Source: an uncultured Bryobacterales bacterium
GTDB lineage: Bacteria > Acidobacteriota > Terriglobia > Bryobacterales > UBA6623
Direction of reading: 5' to 3'
DNA: 64,000 nt
Assembly: GCA_951813065.1 (NCBI GenBank)
Contig: CATOTH010000008.1
Location: 307,257-371,256 of the forward strand
This document shows, in pieces, positions 25,421-34,223 of the stretch (its first letter is position 1; the number at the start of each line of letters is the position of its first letter). The notes under the pieces are model-generated. The model had not been told where the DNA came from and searched no databases. It saw nothing but the letters and a program-made list of their open reading frames with translations. The position numbers were made by a program, and so were the translations under genes.

Positions 25421-27892
25421 ATGCGGACGAGCGCTCCATCCCTCAGGATGCCAGTATTCGGAGGGGTCCTGCGCTGTGCCGGTCTCGTGCTGCTGCTCCT
25501 GCTGCAGTTCGCCGAACCGGTGCACGCGGGTTCGCGCAAGGCGCTCAAGCTCTACGAGCAGGGCCGCAGGGCCGAACTGGCTGGCCAGTACGACGAAGCG
25601 CTGGAACTATACCGCATCGCGAGCCAAGAAGCTCCCGCGGACAACCGCTACGGCCTTGCGGAGCGTCGCATGCGCTTTGTCGCCGGTCAGGCGCATGTCG
25701 ACCAAGCCTTCAAGCTTCGCCAGCAAGGCTTGTACCAAGAGGCGCTTGGGGAGTTCGAACGGGCGATCACAATCGACCCGGCCTCCAGCGTGGCGGTGCA
25801 GGAACGCAGTCGCACGCTGGCCTTGATCGCGAAACGGGACCAGATTGGGGTGGACGACCAGGGCCGGCCTGCAGCGGCCCTGGACAGTGCCCTGGAAGCG
25901 GATCGCATCGACCGGGCGCGTCGTGTGGGAAGCATGGTGACGCCGGCGGAACTGGTTCCGCTCTCAAACGAGCCCTTCAACCTGATGCTCACCGAGGACT
26001 CCAAAGTGGTGTTCGAAACGATCGCCAAGCTGGCCGGGATCAATGTCCTGTTCGACCCGGATTTCCCCGAGAAGGAAGTTGAAATCGAGATCCGCAATGT
26101 GACCCTGAACGAAGCCCTGGACTACGTCAGCTTGGTTACGCAGGCGTTTTGGCAGCCGATCACTCACAACACCGTGCTGATCACGAGCGACAACCCGAAC
26201 AAGCGGCGGGAGTTCGAGGACGAGGTCGTCAAGACAGTCTATCTGACGAATCTGTCGACTCCGCAGGACCTCTCGGAAGTGTCCACGGCGATCCGGGGAA
26301 TGACGGATATCCGGCGCATGTTCACCGTGAATTCGATGAGCGCGATCGTCATGCGCGGAACTCGCTCCAAAATCGCGCTTGCGGAGAAGATCCTCCACGA
26401 CATGGACAAGCCCAGGCCCGAAGTGATCATCGACGTCTTGGTACTGGAAACCAGCAAGACCAACAGTCGAACGCTGGGCCTTACCCCTCTGTCTGGTTCT
26501 TCGGGAGGGTTGCAGTTCCCGTTATCCTTCACCGGTGCCGGCGCGGCGGCAGAAGGCGCTGGAGCACTGACCGTTGCAAAAGTTGCCGATGTGGGGAGCT
26601 GGTCGACTAGCTTGCCCAACTTCCTCATCACCGCATTGTTCAGCAAGTCCGAAACGAACCTCTTGCAGTCCCCGCGCGTGCGGGCTGCCGACAACCAGCA
26701 AGCGGACCTGCGAATTGGCGACCGCATTCCCATCGCAACCGGCAGTTTCCAGCCCGGCGTTGGCGGGGTGGGCATCAATCCGTTAGTCAACACCCAGTTC
26801 ACCTATACCGATGTCGGAGTAAACGTTGCCCTGACCCCCAAGATCCACGCGAACCGTGAAGTCTCGATGCATGTAGAGATTGAAATCTCGAACGTAAAGG
26901 AGTTCGTCGACATTGGCGGGATTTCACAACCGGTGATTGGCCAGCGCACCATCGCGCACGATGTCCGCGTACCCGAGGGCGAGGCCAGTATCATTGGCGG
27001 CCTCAACCAGTCCCAGGTGTTCAAGACCCGAGCTGGCGTGCCATTCCTCGGGGAGCTTCCTGTGATCGGAAAGTTCTTCAGCGATGAGGAGGTCCGGCGC
27101 ACGGACAGCGAGATTCTGCTGGTGCTTGTGCCTCACATCGTCAGGATGCCGAGTATCGAGGATACAAACCTGCGGACAATCGCCTCAGGGACTGACCAGA
27201 AGTTCCAACTGCGTTACGAAGAGGTTGGAAATGGCAGGCCCGTGCTTCCTGCCATGGACCCAGCGGCAAGCGAGGCTCCCGTCGCGCCGGCCGTGGGTAC
27301 GCCAGTCCCGAGCGAGCCGGTGCAACCGGCTGTGGCGGAACCTACTGCCGAACAGCCGGTCTCCCAGGCCGAAGCACCGGGCCCTCCAGAGAGTCCCGAG
27401 ACTGCACCGCCAACTACCAGCCCGACCGCCGAGGCGACAGCGCCTAGCGCTGGCGCGGCGCCGCAGCCGCCGGCCGGGCCGCGCCTCCAGATTGATCCTG
27501 CGGTGGTCCAGTTGCAGGTAGGGCAGGAAATGACACTGTCCTTGGTCGTCGCAGATGCCGTCGAACTGGTCAGCATGCCGCTGCGCGTCCAGTATGATCC
27601 GCAGAAGATGCGCTTGCTCCGCGTCGAAAAGGGCCCATTCCTTGCTGGCGCCGATGCGAGCGACATCATTTTCTCTCGCGCCATCCGCCACGCGAACGGA
27701 CTGGCAGCGGTGACGCTCTCCAGGTACCCAGGCGCGGGCGGGGCAAACGGCGGAGGGCAGCTGGCTACACTCACGTTCGAAGGGCTGGAGCCTGGCGAGG
27801 CTCAGTTGCGTGTTGTCGCTACCGGCCCGCGGAACACCAGCAATGCGTCCCTGCAAGTCCAGCCTCTCGAGGTCGACGTCAAGGTGGAATAA
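25421..27892 (+). CDS. Outer-membrane secretin with TPR and C-terminal cohesin-like domain
   Basis: This 823-residue protein has, in order: a signal peptide (1-36, LVLLLLLQFAEPVHA); TPR-like helices (~38-150, KLYEQGRRAELAGQYDEALELYR); a secretin/TonB short N-terminal domain (~195-260, FETIAKLAGINVLFDPDF); an N1-type ring domain (~265-345, VKTVYLTNLSTPQDL); the secretin beta-barrel (~395-590, LLQSPRVRAADNQQADLRIGDRIP; VRVPEGEASIIGGL; GVPFLGELPVIGKFF); a Pro/Ala/Glu linker (~610-690); and a cohesin-like beta domain (~690-823, VQLQVGQEMTLSLVVADA). It forms the outer-membrane pore of a type II secretion or type IV pilus system. The two pseudopilin genes that follow support this. A cohesin tail on a secretin is a feature I associate with Acidobacteriota. 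Confidence 0.9.
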   Translation: MRTSAPSLRMPVFGGVLRCAGLVLLLLLQFAEPVHAGSRKALKLYEQGRRAELAGQYDEALELYRIASQEAPADNRYGLAERRMRFVAGQAHVDQAFKLRQQGLYQEALGEFERAITIDPASSVAVQERSRTLALIAKRDQIGVDDQGRPAAALDSALEADRIDRARRVGSMVTPAELVPLSNEPFNLMLTEDSKVVFETIAKLAGINVLFDPDFPEKEVEIEIRNVTLNEALDYVSLVTQAFWQPITHNTVLITSDNPNKRREFEDEVVKTVYLTNLSTPQDLSEVSTAIRGMTDIRRMFTVNSMSAIVMRGTRSKIALAEKILHDMDKPRPEVIIDVLVLETSKTNSRTLGLTPLSGSSGGLQFPLSFTGAGAAAEGAGALTVAKVADVGSWSTSLPNFLITALFSKSETNLLQSPRVRAADNQQADLRIGDRIPIATGSFQPGVGGVGINPLVNTQFTYTDVGVNVALTPKIHANREVSMHVEIEISNVKEFVDIGGISQPVIGQRTIAHDVRVPEGEASIIGGLNQSQVFKTRAGVPFLGELPVIGKFFSDEEVRRTDSEILLVLVPHIVRMPSIEDTNLRTIASGTDQKFQLRYEEVGNGRPVLPAMDPAASEAPVAPAVGTPVPSEPVQPAVAEPTAEQPVSQAEAPGPPESPETAPPTTSPTAEATAPSAGAAPQPPAGPRLQIDPAVVQLQVGQEMTLSLVVADAVELVSMPLRVQYDPQKMRLLRVEKGPFLAGADASDIIFSRAIRHANGLAAVTLSRYPGAGGANGGGQLATLTFEGLEPGEAQLRVVATGPRNTSNASLQVQPLEVDVKVE

Positions 27893-27898
27893 GCCGCG

Positions 27899-28600
27899 AT
27901 GCCGGGATCCGTGCAACGCCCGCGGGGGACGCGAAGCCTTGCCAGGCGCCTAGCCCCGGGATGGGGTGAGGCAGGCTTGACGTTGATCGAACTGATCGTC
28001 GCATTCAGCCTGATGCTGATTCTTTCGCTCATGGCCTTGCCGGTTGCGCGGGTCAGGGTCCAACGCGAGAAGGAGCAGAGGCTGCGCCACGCGCTGCACG
28101 AAGTTCGCACGGCCATAGATCGCCACAAGGACATGGCGGACGAGGGCAACCTCGGAATGCTAGATCCCGACAACTTCGGCTATCCGCCGAGTCTCGATGA
28201 CCTTGTGAGCGGCATCCCGATCAACCAGCAGCCGGGCGCAACTGCGGGGATCGGCCTGGAACCCTCTCGAGGCATGCGCATGGACACGGGCCAGAGCCGC
28301 GACCCAACCGGCAGGCTTGGAGCGAACCTAGGGCAGAGAAGCACATTCGGCGACCGAAACCGATCTGGCCTTGACGATCCATTTCCCGATGGCAGCGAGT
28401 TCGAGACAGGCGACCGACCCGAGATGATCCGTTTCCTACGGTCGATTCCGGTGGATCCTATGACAGGACAGCGCGAGTGGGGCATGCTGTCGGTTTCTGA
28501 CGACCCGGAAGGCAGGAGCTGGAGCGGACGGAACGTCTTCGATGTGTACTCCCTCAGCAACGGGATTGCACTGGACGGTACGAGGTACAGCGAATGGTAG
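27899..28600 (+). CDS. Type II secretion/pilus pseudopilin with long variable insert
   Basis: The product is 233 residues. A basic leader ends in GWGEAG, the prepilin peptidase site, followed by LTLIELIVAFSLMLILSLMALP, with Glu at mature position +5 and a ~20-residue hydrophobic helix. A GspG-like helical segment follows (EKEQRLRHALHEVRTAIDRHK) and the C-terminal signature FLRSIPVDPMTGQREWGM...DVYSLSNG. Between them a Gly/Arg/Asp-rich stretch (~115-170) is unusual for GspG and may be a surface loop. It starts 6 bp after the secretin stop and overlaps the next pseudopilin by 7 bp, so the three genes form an operon. No ATPase or inner-membrane platform gene is nearby. Confidence 0.88.
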   Translation: MPGSVQRPRGTRSLARRLAPGWGEAGLTLIELIVAFSLMLILSLMALPVARVRVQREKEQRLRHALHEVRTAIDRHKDMADEGNLGMLDPDNFGYPPSLDDLVSGIPINQQPGATAGIGLEPSRGMRMDTGQSRDPTGRLGANLGQRSTFGDRNRSGLDDPFPDGSEFETGDRPEMIRFLRSIPVDPMTGQREWGMLSVSDDPEGRSWSGRNVFDVYSLSNGIALDGTRYSEW

Positions 28601-28998
28601 GGACGGCCCGAGGTATTTCCAAGCGGTTCGCAAGGGGTTTCACGCTGCTGGAAATGATGGTCGTGATGACGATCATTGTGACGATCGTCTCGATCGCCGT
28701 GCCCTTCTATACCTCCGCTCTGGTCCGGGCGAGGGAAAGCGTCCTGCGTTCGAACCTCCTCACGATGCGCTCGGTGATCGACCAGTTCACCTACGACAAG
28801 GAAGCGCCGCCGCAGTCACTCGAGGATCTTGTCCAGGAAGGGTATCTGCGCGAAGTGCCAATCGATCCGATGACGAACTCCCGTGAGACTTGGGAACTAA
28901 TCACCGAGACGGGGCCAACCGGAGAGTCGGGCGTGTTCGACGTCCGTAGCGGGTCCGATGAAACCTCCCTCACAGGCATGCCCTACAGCGAATGGTAG
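28594..28998 (+). CDS. GspG-like pseudopilin
   Basis: This 134-residue protein has a short basic leader ending ARG, followed by FTLLEMMVVMTIIVTIVSIAVP: prepilin cleavage after Gly, Glu at +5 and a membrane helix. The remainder is the compact GspG layout, with a helix (ARESVLRSNLLTMRSVIDQFTYDK), PPQSLEDLVQEGYLREVPIDPMTN and DVRSGS near the end. It ends in PYSEW, very similar to the RYSEW end of the preceding pseudopilin, so the two are likely duplicates that diverged, the first having gained a loop. It would assemble into the pseudopilus that works through the upstream secretin. Confidence 0.9.
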   Translation: MVGTARGISKRFARGFTLLEMMVVMTIIVTIVSIAVPFYTSALVRARESVLRSNLLTMRSVIDQFTYDKEAPPQSLEDLVQEGYLREVPIDPMTNSRETWELITETGPTGESGVFDVRSGSDETSLTGMPYSEW

Positions 28999-29657
28999 GT
29001 ATCATCCGGGTTGACGCGGAAAATCCGGGTTCTGCCGGCTTCTCCCTGGGCTCTCGATTGAGACGGCGCTGCAATTCGAAGCGCGAGCGCCTAGAGAGCT
29101 GGCTCGCGACGGCGATTTGAGGTCCTTCAGGCCTGGCGTTGGGACTCCCGCAAACCGACGTGATCATAGACTCCTGCTGCCGCAGGATCCAGACGATGCA
29201 AGCAGGGCCCAGCAACCTTGGCTTGCCTTCCGAACGGGGTTCACGAATGGCGTTGCGAATATCGCTGACTGCGACCGAGGAATTGGAAGAAGTGGACACG
29301 CTGTCGGATGGACAGGCCGGGTTTGCCGCGACGGCTCATGAGATTGGCTCGGCGCACGCAGGGGGTTGTCATTGTGCGCGTCTTGGGACGCCACCGGGAC
29401 GCTTCCGTGCCGCTGGCAAGTCCACGTAGCCCTTCTCTCCGAATCAGGGCGCCGGGGCTTCCGGTTCAACAGCATCGGAGCGGCCAGTCTCTCCGATATG
29501 CTTCCTTTGAGGCTCTGCGGGAGTACTGGCCAGAGAGTTTGCCGCCCTCGACAGATTGGACTCGAGTAGGGTGCGCTGTTCCATAGCGTATCGGGGTCTC
29601 CCACGATCGGACTCGGAATCCGGAGTTTCCGAATATAATGACGATTCAGGTAGCCAT
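28999..29657. other. Gap between pseudopilin and sppA, no intact gene
   Basis: This is 659 bp without a supportable gene. The first 125 bp form a short frame (28996-29120) containing GSAGFSLG, faintly like a prepilin cleavage region but lacking Glu+5 and a hydrophobic helix; it may be a decayed third pseudopilin. The sppA promoter should lie near 29600-29650, where GAATATAATG (29631-29640) contains a TATAAT. Confidence 0.4.
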
Positions 29658-31421
29658 ATGCGCAATTTTCTTCTCGGAGCCTTGGTCGGGGCTTTGCTCG
29701 TATTCTTCGTAGTGCCGTTGTTCGGCCTGCTGATTTGGGCGGCCAGCCGTGGTGGCCAGCCTCCCGTTCCTTCCGACACTGCGTTGGAAATCAGCCTTCG
29801 AGGCGATGTGCCCGAGCATGCGGACATGGATTGGACCGATTTGCTGCAGATGGGAGATCGCCGGTCTCCGATTGACCTCTACACCCTTACCGAAGCCATT
29901 CGATTCGCAGCTGAGGACGAGAAAATCAAGGCACTTGTACTGCGAGGGGGCGGTTCTCAGGCGGGCTGGGCCAAAGCTCAGGAGACCCGCTGGGCGATTC
30001 AAGAGTTCAAGAAATCGGGCAAGCCGGTTTGGGCGTACCTGGAAATCGCCGGCAGGGAGGACTATTACATCGCATCGCTCGCTGACAAGGTTGTCCTCCA
30101 GCCGGAGAGCTACCTCGACCTGAAGGGGTTGCGCTTGGAGGTGATGTTCTACAAGGGCACGCTTGAGAAACTCGGCGTCGAAGTCGAACTCATCCGGACG
30201 GGAAAGTACAAGAGCGCTGGAGAGCCGTTCACCCGGGAGGAGATTTCGCCGGAGTGGCGCACAGTCCTGGACCAGACGCTCGACGAATTCTATGGCCAGC
30301 TTCTTTCCGGGATCGCGGATGGGCGCGGTCGAGACGCGCAGCATTGGGGGACGGTGCTCGACGAAGGGCCCTTCACCTCCGGGGAAGCTCAGATGCACGG
30401 CTTGATCGACGATGTGTTGTACCGGGATGCATTCTTCGACCAGTTGAACGAAGCGGCCTCCGTAGAGGACCTCAGTCGCCTGAGCGTCGCAGACTATGCA
30501 CGGCGTGCTCTTCCGAATCAAAGACAGGGCGAGAAGATTGCCATCATGCACGCGATCGGTCCTATCACCAGCAGGTCTGCCTGGTCCGGCCCCTTCGGCC
30601 CGGGTACGCAAATCCTCGATGCGCAACGATTCATCCCGGCTCTCGAGAAGTTGCGGAAGGACGAGAGCATTGCTGGAGTAGTCTTGCGAATCGATTCCCC
30701 CGGGGGGGAGGCGATCGCGTCGGAACAGATGCTGAGGGCGGTGCGGCAACTGGCCGAGGAGAAGCCGCTGGTGGTGTCAATGTCCACGCTCGCGGCATCC
30801 GGGGGCTATTACATTGCATCAGCGCCGGACGTCCCGATCGTCGCCTACCCGGGCACCTACACCGGGTCAATCGGAGTGTTCACCCTGATGTTCAAGTTGC
30901 ACGACCTCTACGAGAAACTCGGCATCACCAAGGAGATTCTCACGCGAGGTCGCTTTGCCGCGATTGATTCCGACTATGAGTCGATGTCCGGCGCCGAGCG
31001 AGAGAAGCTGCGTGAGTACGTGGACTCCATTTACGACACGTTTCTGGCCAGAGTCGCGGAAGGGCGCGGCTTGGACATTGAATCCGTACAGGAACTGGCA
31101 CAGGGGCGGGTCTGGATCGGTAGCCAAGCACTGGACAACGGGCTGGTGGACGAGTTGGGCGGCTACCGCGAAGCCATTGCGCAGGTGAAGAAGGCAGCTG
31201 ACATCGACGAGGATTCTCCGGTGCAGATCGTGAGCTATCCGCCTCAGCAGAGCATGATTCAATCCCTGCTGTCGCCAGGCGGTCAGTCAGCCGGAAGCCA
31301 GTTGCTCGAAGTGCCGATTCTGGGCAGGCTCCAACAGGTTTGGATTGACGCGGGCGGTTGGGCTCCATGGATGCAGGGCGGAACCATGTTCACTACGCCT
31401 TACGCCATTTCGGTCGACTAG
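29658..31421 (+). CDS. sppA: Signal peptide peptidase SppA, long (67K) type
   Basis: This 587-residue serine-lysine protease is anchored by one N-terminal helix (FLLGALVGALLVFFVVPLFGLLIWA). It has two tandem SppA/crotonase-like halves, as in E. coli SppA. The N-half carries the catalytic lysine region RTGKYKSAGEPFT (~residue 180). The C-half carries VLRIDSPGGEAIASEQM and the nucleophile serine in STLAASGGYYIA (~residue 380), then GVFTLMFKL and GRVWIGSQALDNGLVDELGG. It degrades signal peptides left in the inner membrane. The chosen ATG 29658 begins right before the anchor; the in-frame extension to 29556 is polar and has no ribosome-binding site. Confidence 0.93.
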   Translation: MRNFLLGALVGALLVFFVVPLFGLLIWAASRGGQPPVPSDTALEISLRGDVPEHADMDWTDLLQMGDRRSPIDLYTLTEAIRFAAEDEKIKALVLRGGGSQAGWAKAQETRWAIQEFKKSGKPVWAYLEIAGREDYYIASLADKVVLQPESYLDLKGLRLEVMFYKGTLEKLGVEVELIRTGKYKSAGEPFTREEISPEWRTVLDQTLDEFYGQLLSGIADGRGRDAQHWGTVLDEGPFTSGEAQMHGLIDDVLYRDAFFDQLNEAASVEDLSRLSVADYARRALPNQRQGEKIAIMHAIGPITSRSAWSGPFGPGTQILDAQRFIPALEKLRKDESIAGVVLRIDSPGGEAIASEQMLRAVRQLAEEKPLVVSMSTLAASGGYYIASAPDVPIVAYPGTYTGSIGVFTLMFKLHDLYEKLGITKEILTRGRFAAIDSDYESMSGAEREKLREYVDSIYDTFLARVAEGRGLDIESVQELAQGRVWIGSQALDNGLVDELGGYREAIAQVKKAADIDEDSPVQIVSYPPQQSMIQSLLSPGGQSAGSQLLEVPILGRLQQVWIDAGGWAPWMQGGTMFTTPYAISVD

Positions 31422-31967
31422 GAGCAATGCGAGCCACATCCCGGGTTGTTCGACGGTCTTCGGGCCGCTGTGTTCAGCCTCGCGGTAGGGTCCTGGTCGC
31501 CGATCGGTGCAACAGCTGGGCGAGGGTACTCCAGTGCTTGCCAAGATTCGCGCTCGACCAGGGGCAGGCTGATCGTCTGAGCGGTAACGTGACCGTTTCG
31601 GCTGACAGACTGTTGTATCCGAATAGGAAACAGGCAAATCATTTGCCGGCGTTGTTCCGCATGAGGGCTGATAGGACTTTTTCCGGGATGCCGACGCCGG
31701 ATGGCGTTCGCCCCGTTTTTTTGGTTCTTGGAATCCGAGGTGTAGGTGTGGCAGCGGATGACGTGGGCGGCTTGCCTGCCGAGCTAGCGTGAACCCCGCG
31801 CGGCCAGCTGTCCCCTGTTGAAGAAGAGTGTCAGCCCGGGTCCGAAGGCATTGCCTGGCCGTGGTTTCTGGGTTGACACCCCTGACGGCGTTTCCGAGGT
31901 AGGCCGATATACTTGGGGAAACGGCGTGGTCATTGACCGTGCCACTTGAGAAGGGCAGGGGTAGAGG
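31422..31967. other. Gap between sppA and efp, no gene seen
   Basis: This is 546 bp without a supportable reading frame. It contains a possible terminator (31693-31722) and the promoter/leader of efp at its right end. Bases 31595-31650 are relatively AT-rich. Confidence 0.5.
31693..31722 (+). terminator. Possible intrinsic terminator
   Basis: GACGCC (31693-31698) pairs with GGCGTT (31703-31708) around a 4-nt GGAT loop, and seven T residues follow at 31716-31722. The stem is short, one pair is G-U, and a 7-nt gap separates stem and T-run, so the call is weak. It lies about 270 bp after the sppA stop. Confidence 0.3.
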
Positions 31968-32528
31968 TTGAACGTACAGGCTACGCAGTTGAGGCCGGGC
32001 ATGGTTGTCCGGCACAACGGAGACATTTGCACGATCCACAGGACCGAGCACCGCACACCGGGCAACAAGCGCGGGTTTGTTCAGGCCAAGATGCGTAATC
32101 ACCGATCGGGTGCGATGGTCGAAGAGAAGTTCGCTTCAGAAGACTTCCTCCCCAAGGTAATGCTCGAATCGCAAGAAATGCAGTATCTGTATGCCGACGG
32201 TGAGACGTACCACCTGATGAACACCGAAACGTACGATCAAATCGAACTCTCGAAGGCGCAGTTGGGTGAGCAGGTGAACTACATGATCGTTGACACGATC
32301 GTAAGGGTGCAGTTTCTTGACGGCGTGCCTTTCAATCTGGATCTGCCATCGTCTGTCGACCTCAGGGTCGAGGAGACGGAGCCAGCGATCAAGAGCGCCA
32401 CGGTGACCAATGTCACCAAGCCGGCCAAGACGGAGACCGGATTGGTCGTACAGGTGCCACAATTCATCAAAGAAGGCGAGTCGATCCGCGTGAACACAGC
32501 GGAGGGCACTTACCTTGGCAGATCCTGA
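31968..32528 (+). CDS. efp: Elongation factor P
   Basis: This 186-residue protein has the three EF-P beta-barrels: the KOW-like N-domain (LRPGMVVRHNGDICTIHRTEHRTPG), the OB domain (EEKFASEDFLPKVMLESQEMQYLYADGETYHLMNTETYDQI) and the C-terminal domain with the family signature (ATVTNVTKPAKTETGLVVQVPQFIKEGESIRVNTAEGTYLGR). EF-P relieves ribosome stalling at polyproline. The start is TTG 31968, preceded by GGTAGAGG. The tip of the N-domain loop reads P31-G32-N33-K34-R35-G36: aligned on PGKGQAF of E. coli, the modified Lys34 position is Asn, so the usual lysylation (or Arg rhamnosylation) seems not to apply unless the loop register shifts by one. Confidence 0.95.
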   Translation: MNVQATQLRPGMVVRHNGDICTIHRTEHRTPGNKRGFVQAKMRNHRSGAMVEEKFASEDFLPKVMLESQEMQYLYADGETYHLMNTETYDQIELSKAQLGEQVNYMIVDTIVRVQFLDGVPFNLDLPSSVDLRVEETEPAIKSATVTNVTKPAKTETGLVVQVPQFIKEGESIRVNTAEGTYLGRS

Positions 32529-32682
32529 CGCTCTTGAACAGCTGGACGATTCGTCGAATCCTGGCTTGGTTGCGGGCGGTCTCGATTCTTGGTCGTCACG
32601 GCATCAAGACTCCCAGTTCTCCGGTGAGAGTATCCATGCTGTTAGGGAGGCTGGTAGGACAGGCCCGACGAACGCCACCCTT

Positions 32683-34080
32683 CTACCTTCCTTGAAGACC
32701 GGCTTCCAGCTCGCGTGCCACTGCGGTCACGGCCCGATCTTGGTTGGGACCCGCGACGATTTGCACGCCGATTGGTAGGCCGTCGGGGGACGCACCCGCA
32801 GGTACGGTTGCTGCGGGTGCGCCCAGCAGATTGAACACTTGGCTGTAGACGAACGCACCGGGATACCCGACAAGCTCGCCTGCAACCGACCATTGCCGCT
32901 CGCCGTGGCGAAACGCAGGCACTGCCGCGACCGGACAAAGCAAGATGGGGTAGTTCCGCACTTGCTGTCCGAACTTGAATCGGAGTTGGTCTTGGAGCAC
33001 CCAGGCCATGAGGAGATCGCGGTAGGTCGTTTCTGTCTCCTCGTCGTCCCCTGCCATTGCCTCGTACGACAGAGGGTGGAGCCGGTAGCCTTCTGGGACC
33101 GAGCTCTCGATGAGTGTCTTCAAGCAGATTCCGAACAACTGCCACCAAGTGTCAGGGGCCCGCTCCAGCCCTCTTAGCTCCATGCGTTCGACTGTGAACC
33201 CCCGCTCTTTGAGGGCCCTTGCAGCATCTTGGACCGCAACCCGGGTTTCTGGAGTAACTGGAGTGTTCCAAGCGTGATCGAACCAGCCGATCCTCAACTC
33301 CCGGAGGCCTCCATCTGGAGGGGGCGCCGGAGATAGCCCTGGCAGCGAAGAGATATCGCCGGCGTCGGGCCCCATCGTGAGTTCCAAGAAAAGATCGAGG
33401 TCTTCCGCTGTCTTGACGATCGGTCCGACCGTTGCGAGTGTCGTGGACGGGCCGGCCACAGCGGGCCAGTGGCCATTCCGCGAGATGACGCCGGGAGTTG
33501 GTTTGAGCCCGCAGAGTCCGCAGAAGTGTGCGGGCACCCGGACCGAGCCTCCGGCGTCGCTGCCGAAGCTTCCGGCTGAGCAGCCGGAAGCGACTGCGGC
33601 CGAGCAGCCGCCACTGGACCCCCCGGGTGTGAAGTCAGGGTTCAGAGGCGAATTGGTTCGGCCGTAAATGGTGTTGTCGGTTTCGTACGCCATCAGGAAT
33701 TCCGGCACGTTGGTTGTGCCGAGAACGATTGCTCCGTTCTGCTTCAACTTTGCTACGAGCGGAGCGTCTTCGTCCGCGACCTGACCATGGCGCAGTGGTG
33801 TGCCGCATTCATGGCGGCAGTCCCGAGCGGCAATGGAACTCTTCACAGTGATTGGCACTCCGTGGAGTGCCCCGGCCGGCTTCCCTAGTCGGAGCGCGTT
33901 GTCGGCCTCGATTGCCGATTCGCGAGCCTTGTCCGTCTGCAGGTCCGTAATGGCATTGATGGTCGGGTTGATCACCTCGGCCCGCTTTAGGTGCGCGTCG
34001 ACAACCTCTCGTGACGAAAGCTTCCCCGTCGTGATGAGCCGACCCAGCTCGCTGGCGCTAAGGGCGCAAATCTCGGACAT
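32683..34080 (-). CDS. Amidase signature family protein
   Basis: The product is a 465-residue cytoplasmic enzyme of the amidase-signature family. The Ser-cisSer-Lys triad is complete: Lys80 in GVPITVKSS, cis-Ser155 in TPGGSSGGCSAAVASG and nucleophile Ser179 in DAGGSVRVPA. The C-terminal part (LLCPVAAVPAFRHG; NLLGAPAATVPAGASPDGLPIGVQIVAGPNQD) is also standard. It hydrolyses an amide bond to acid and ammonia; the substrate is unclear. It is not GatA by context, since no gatC/gatB neighbours are present. It is convergent with efp and divergent from the DUF1080 gene. Confidence 0.92.
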   Translation of the reverse strand: MSEICALSASELGRLITTGKLSSREVVDAHLKRAEVINPTINAITDLQTDKARESAIEADNALRLGKPAGALHGVPITVKSSIAARDCRHECGTPLRHGQVADEDAPLVAKLKQNGAIVLGTTNVPEFLMAYETDNTIYGRTNSPLNPDFTPGGSSGGCSAAVASGCSAGSFGSDAGGSVRVPAHFCGLCGLKPTPGVISRNGHWPAVAGPSTTLATVGPIVKTAEDLDLFLELTMGPDAGDISSLPGLSPAPPPDGGLRELRIGWFDHAWNTPVTPETRVAVQDAARALKERGFTVERMELRGLERAPDTWWQLFGICLKTLIESSVPEGYRLHPLSYEAMAGDDEETETTYRDLLMAWVLQDQLRFKFGQQVRNYPILLCPVAAVPAFRHGERQWSVAGELVGYPGAFVYSQVFNLLGAPAATVPAGASPDGLPIGVQIVAGPNQDRAVTAVARELEAGLQGR

Positions 34081-34223
34081 GGGTCCAACGTAGCAATCCG
34101 TTCTGGACTGACCGTTTCACGGACTTCGTCTCGAAGGATCGCCCGTCCGGAGCGCTCCCGGATCCGATGGAACAACATCCGACCGCCCCGTGCGGATTGC
34201 TCGAGATGTATGCTGGTAGGCCC

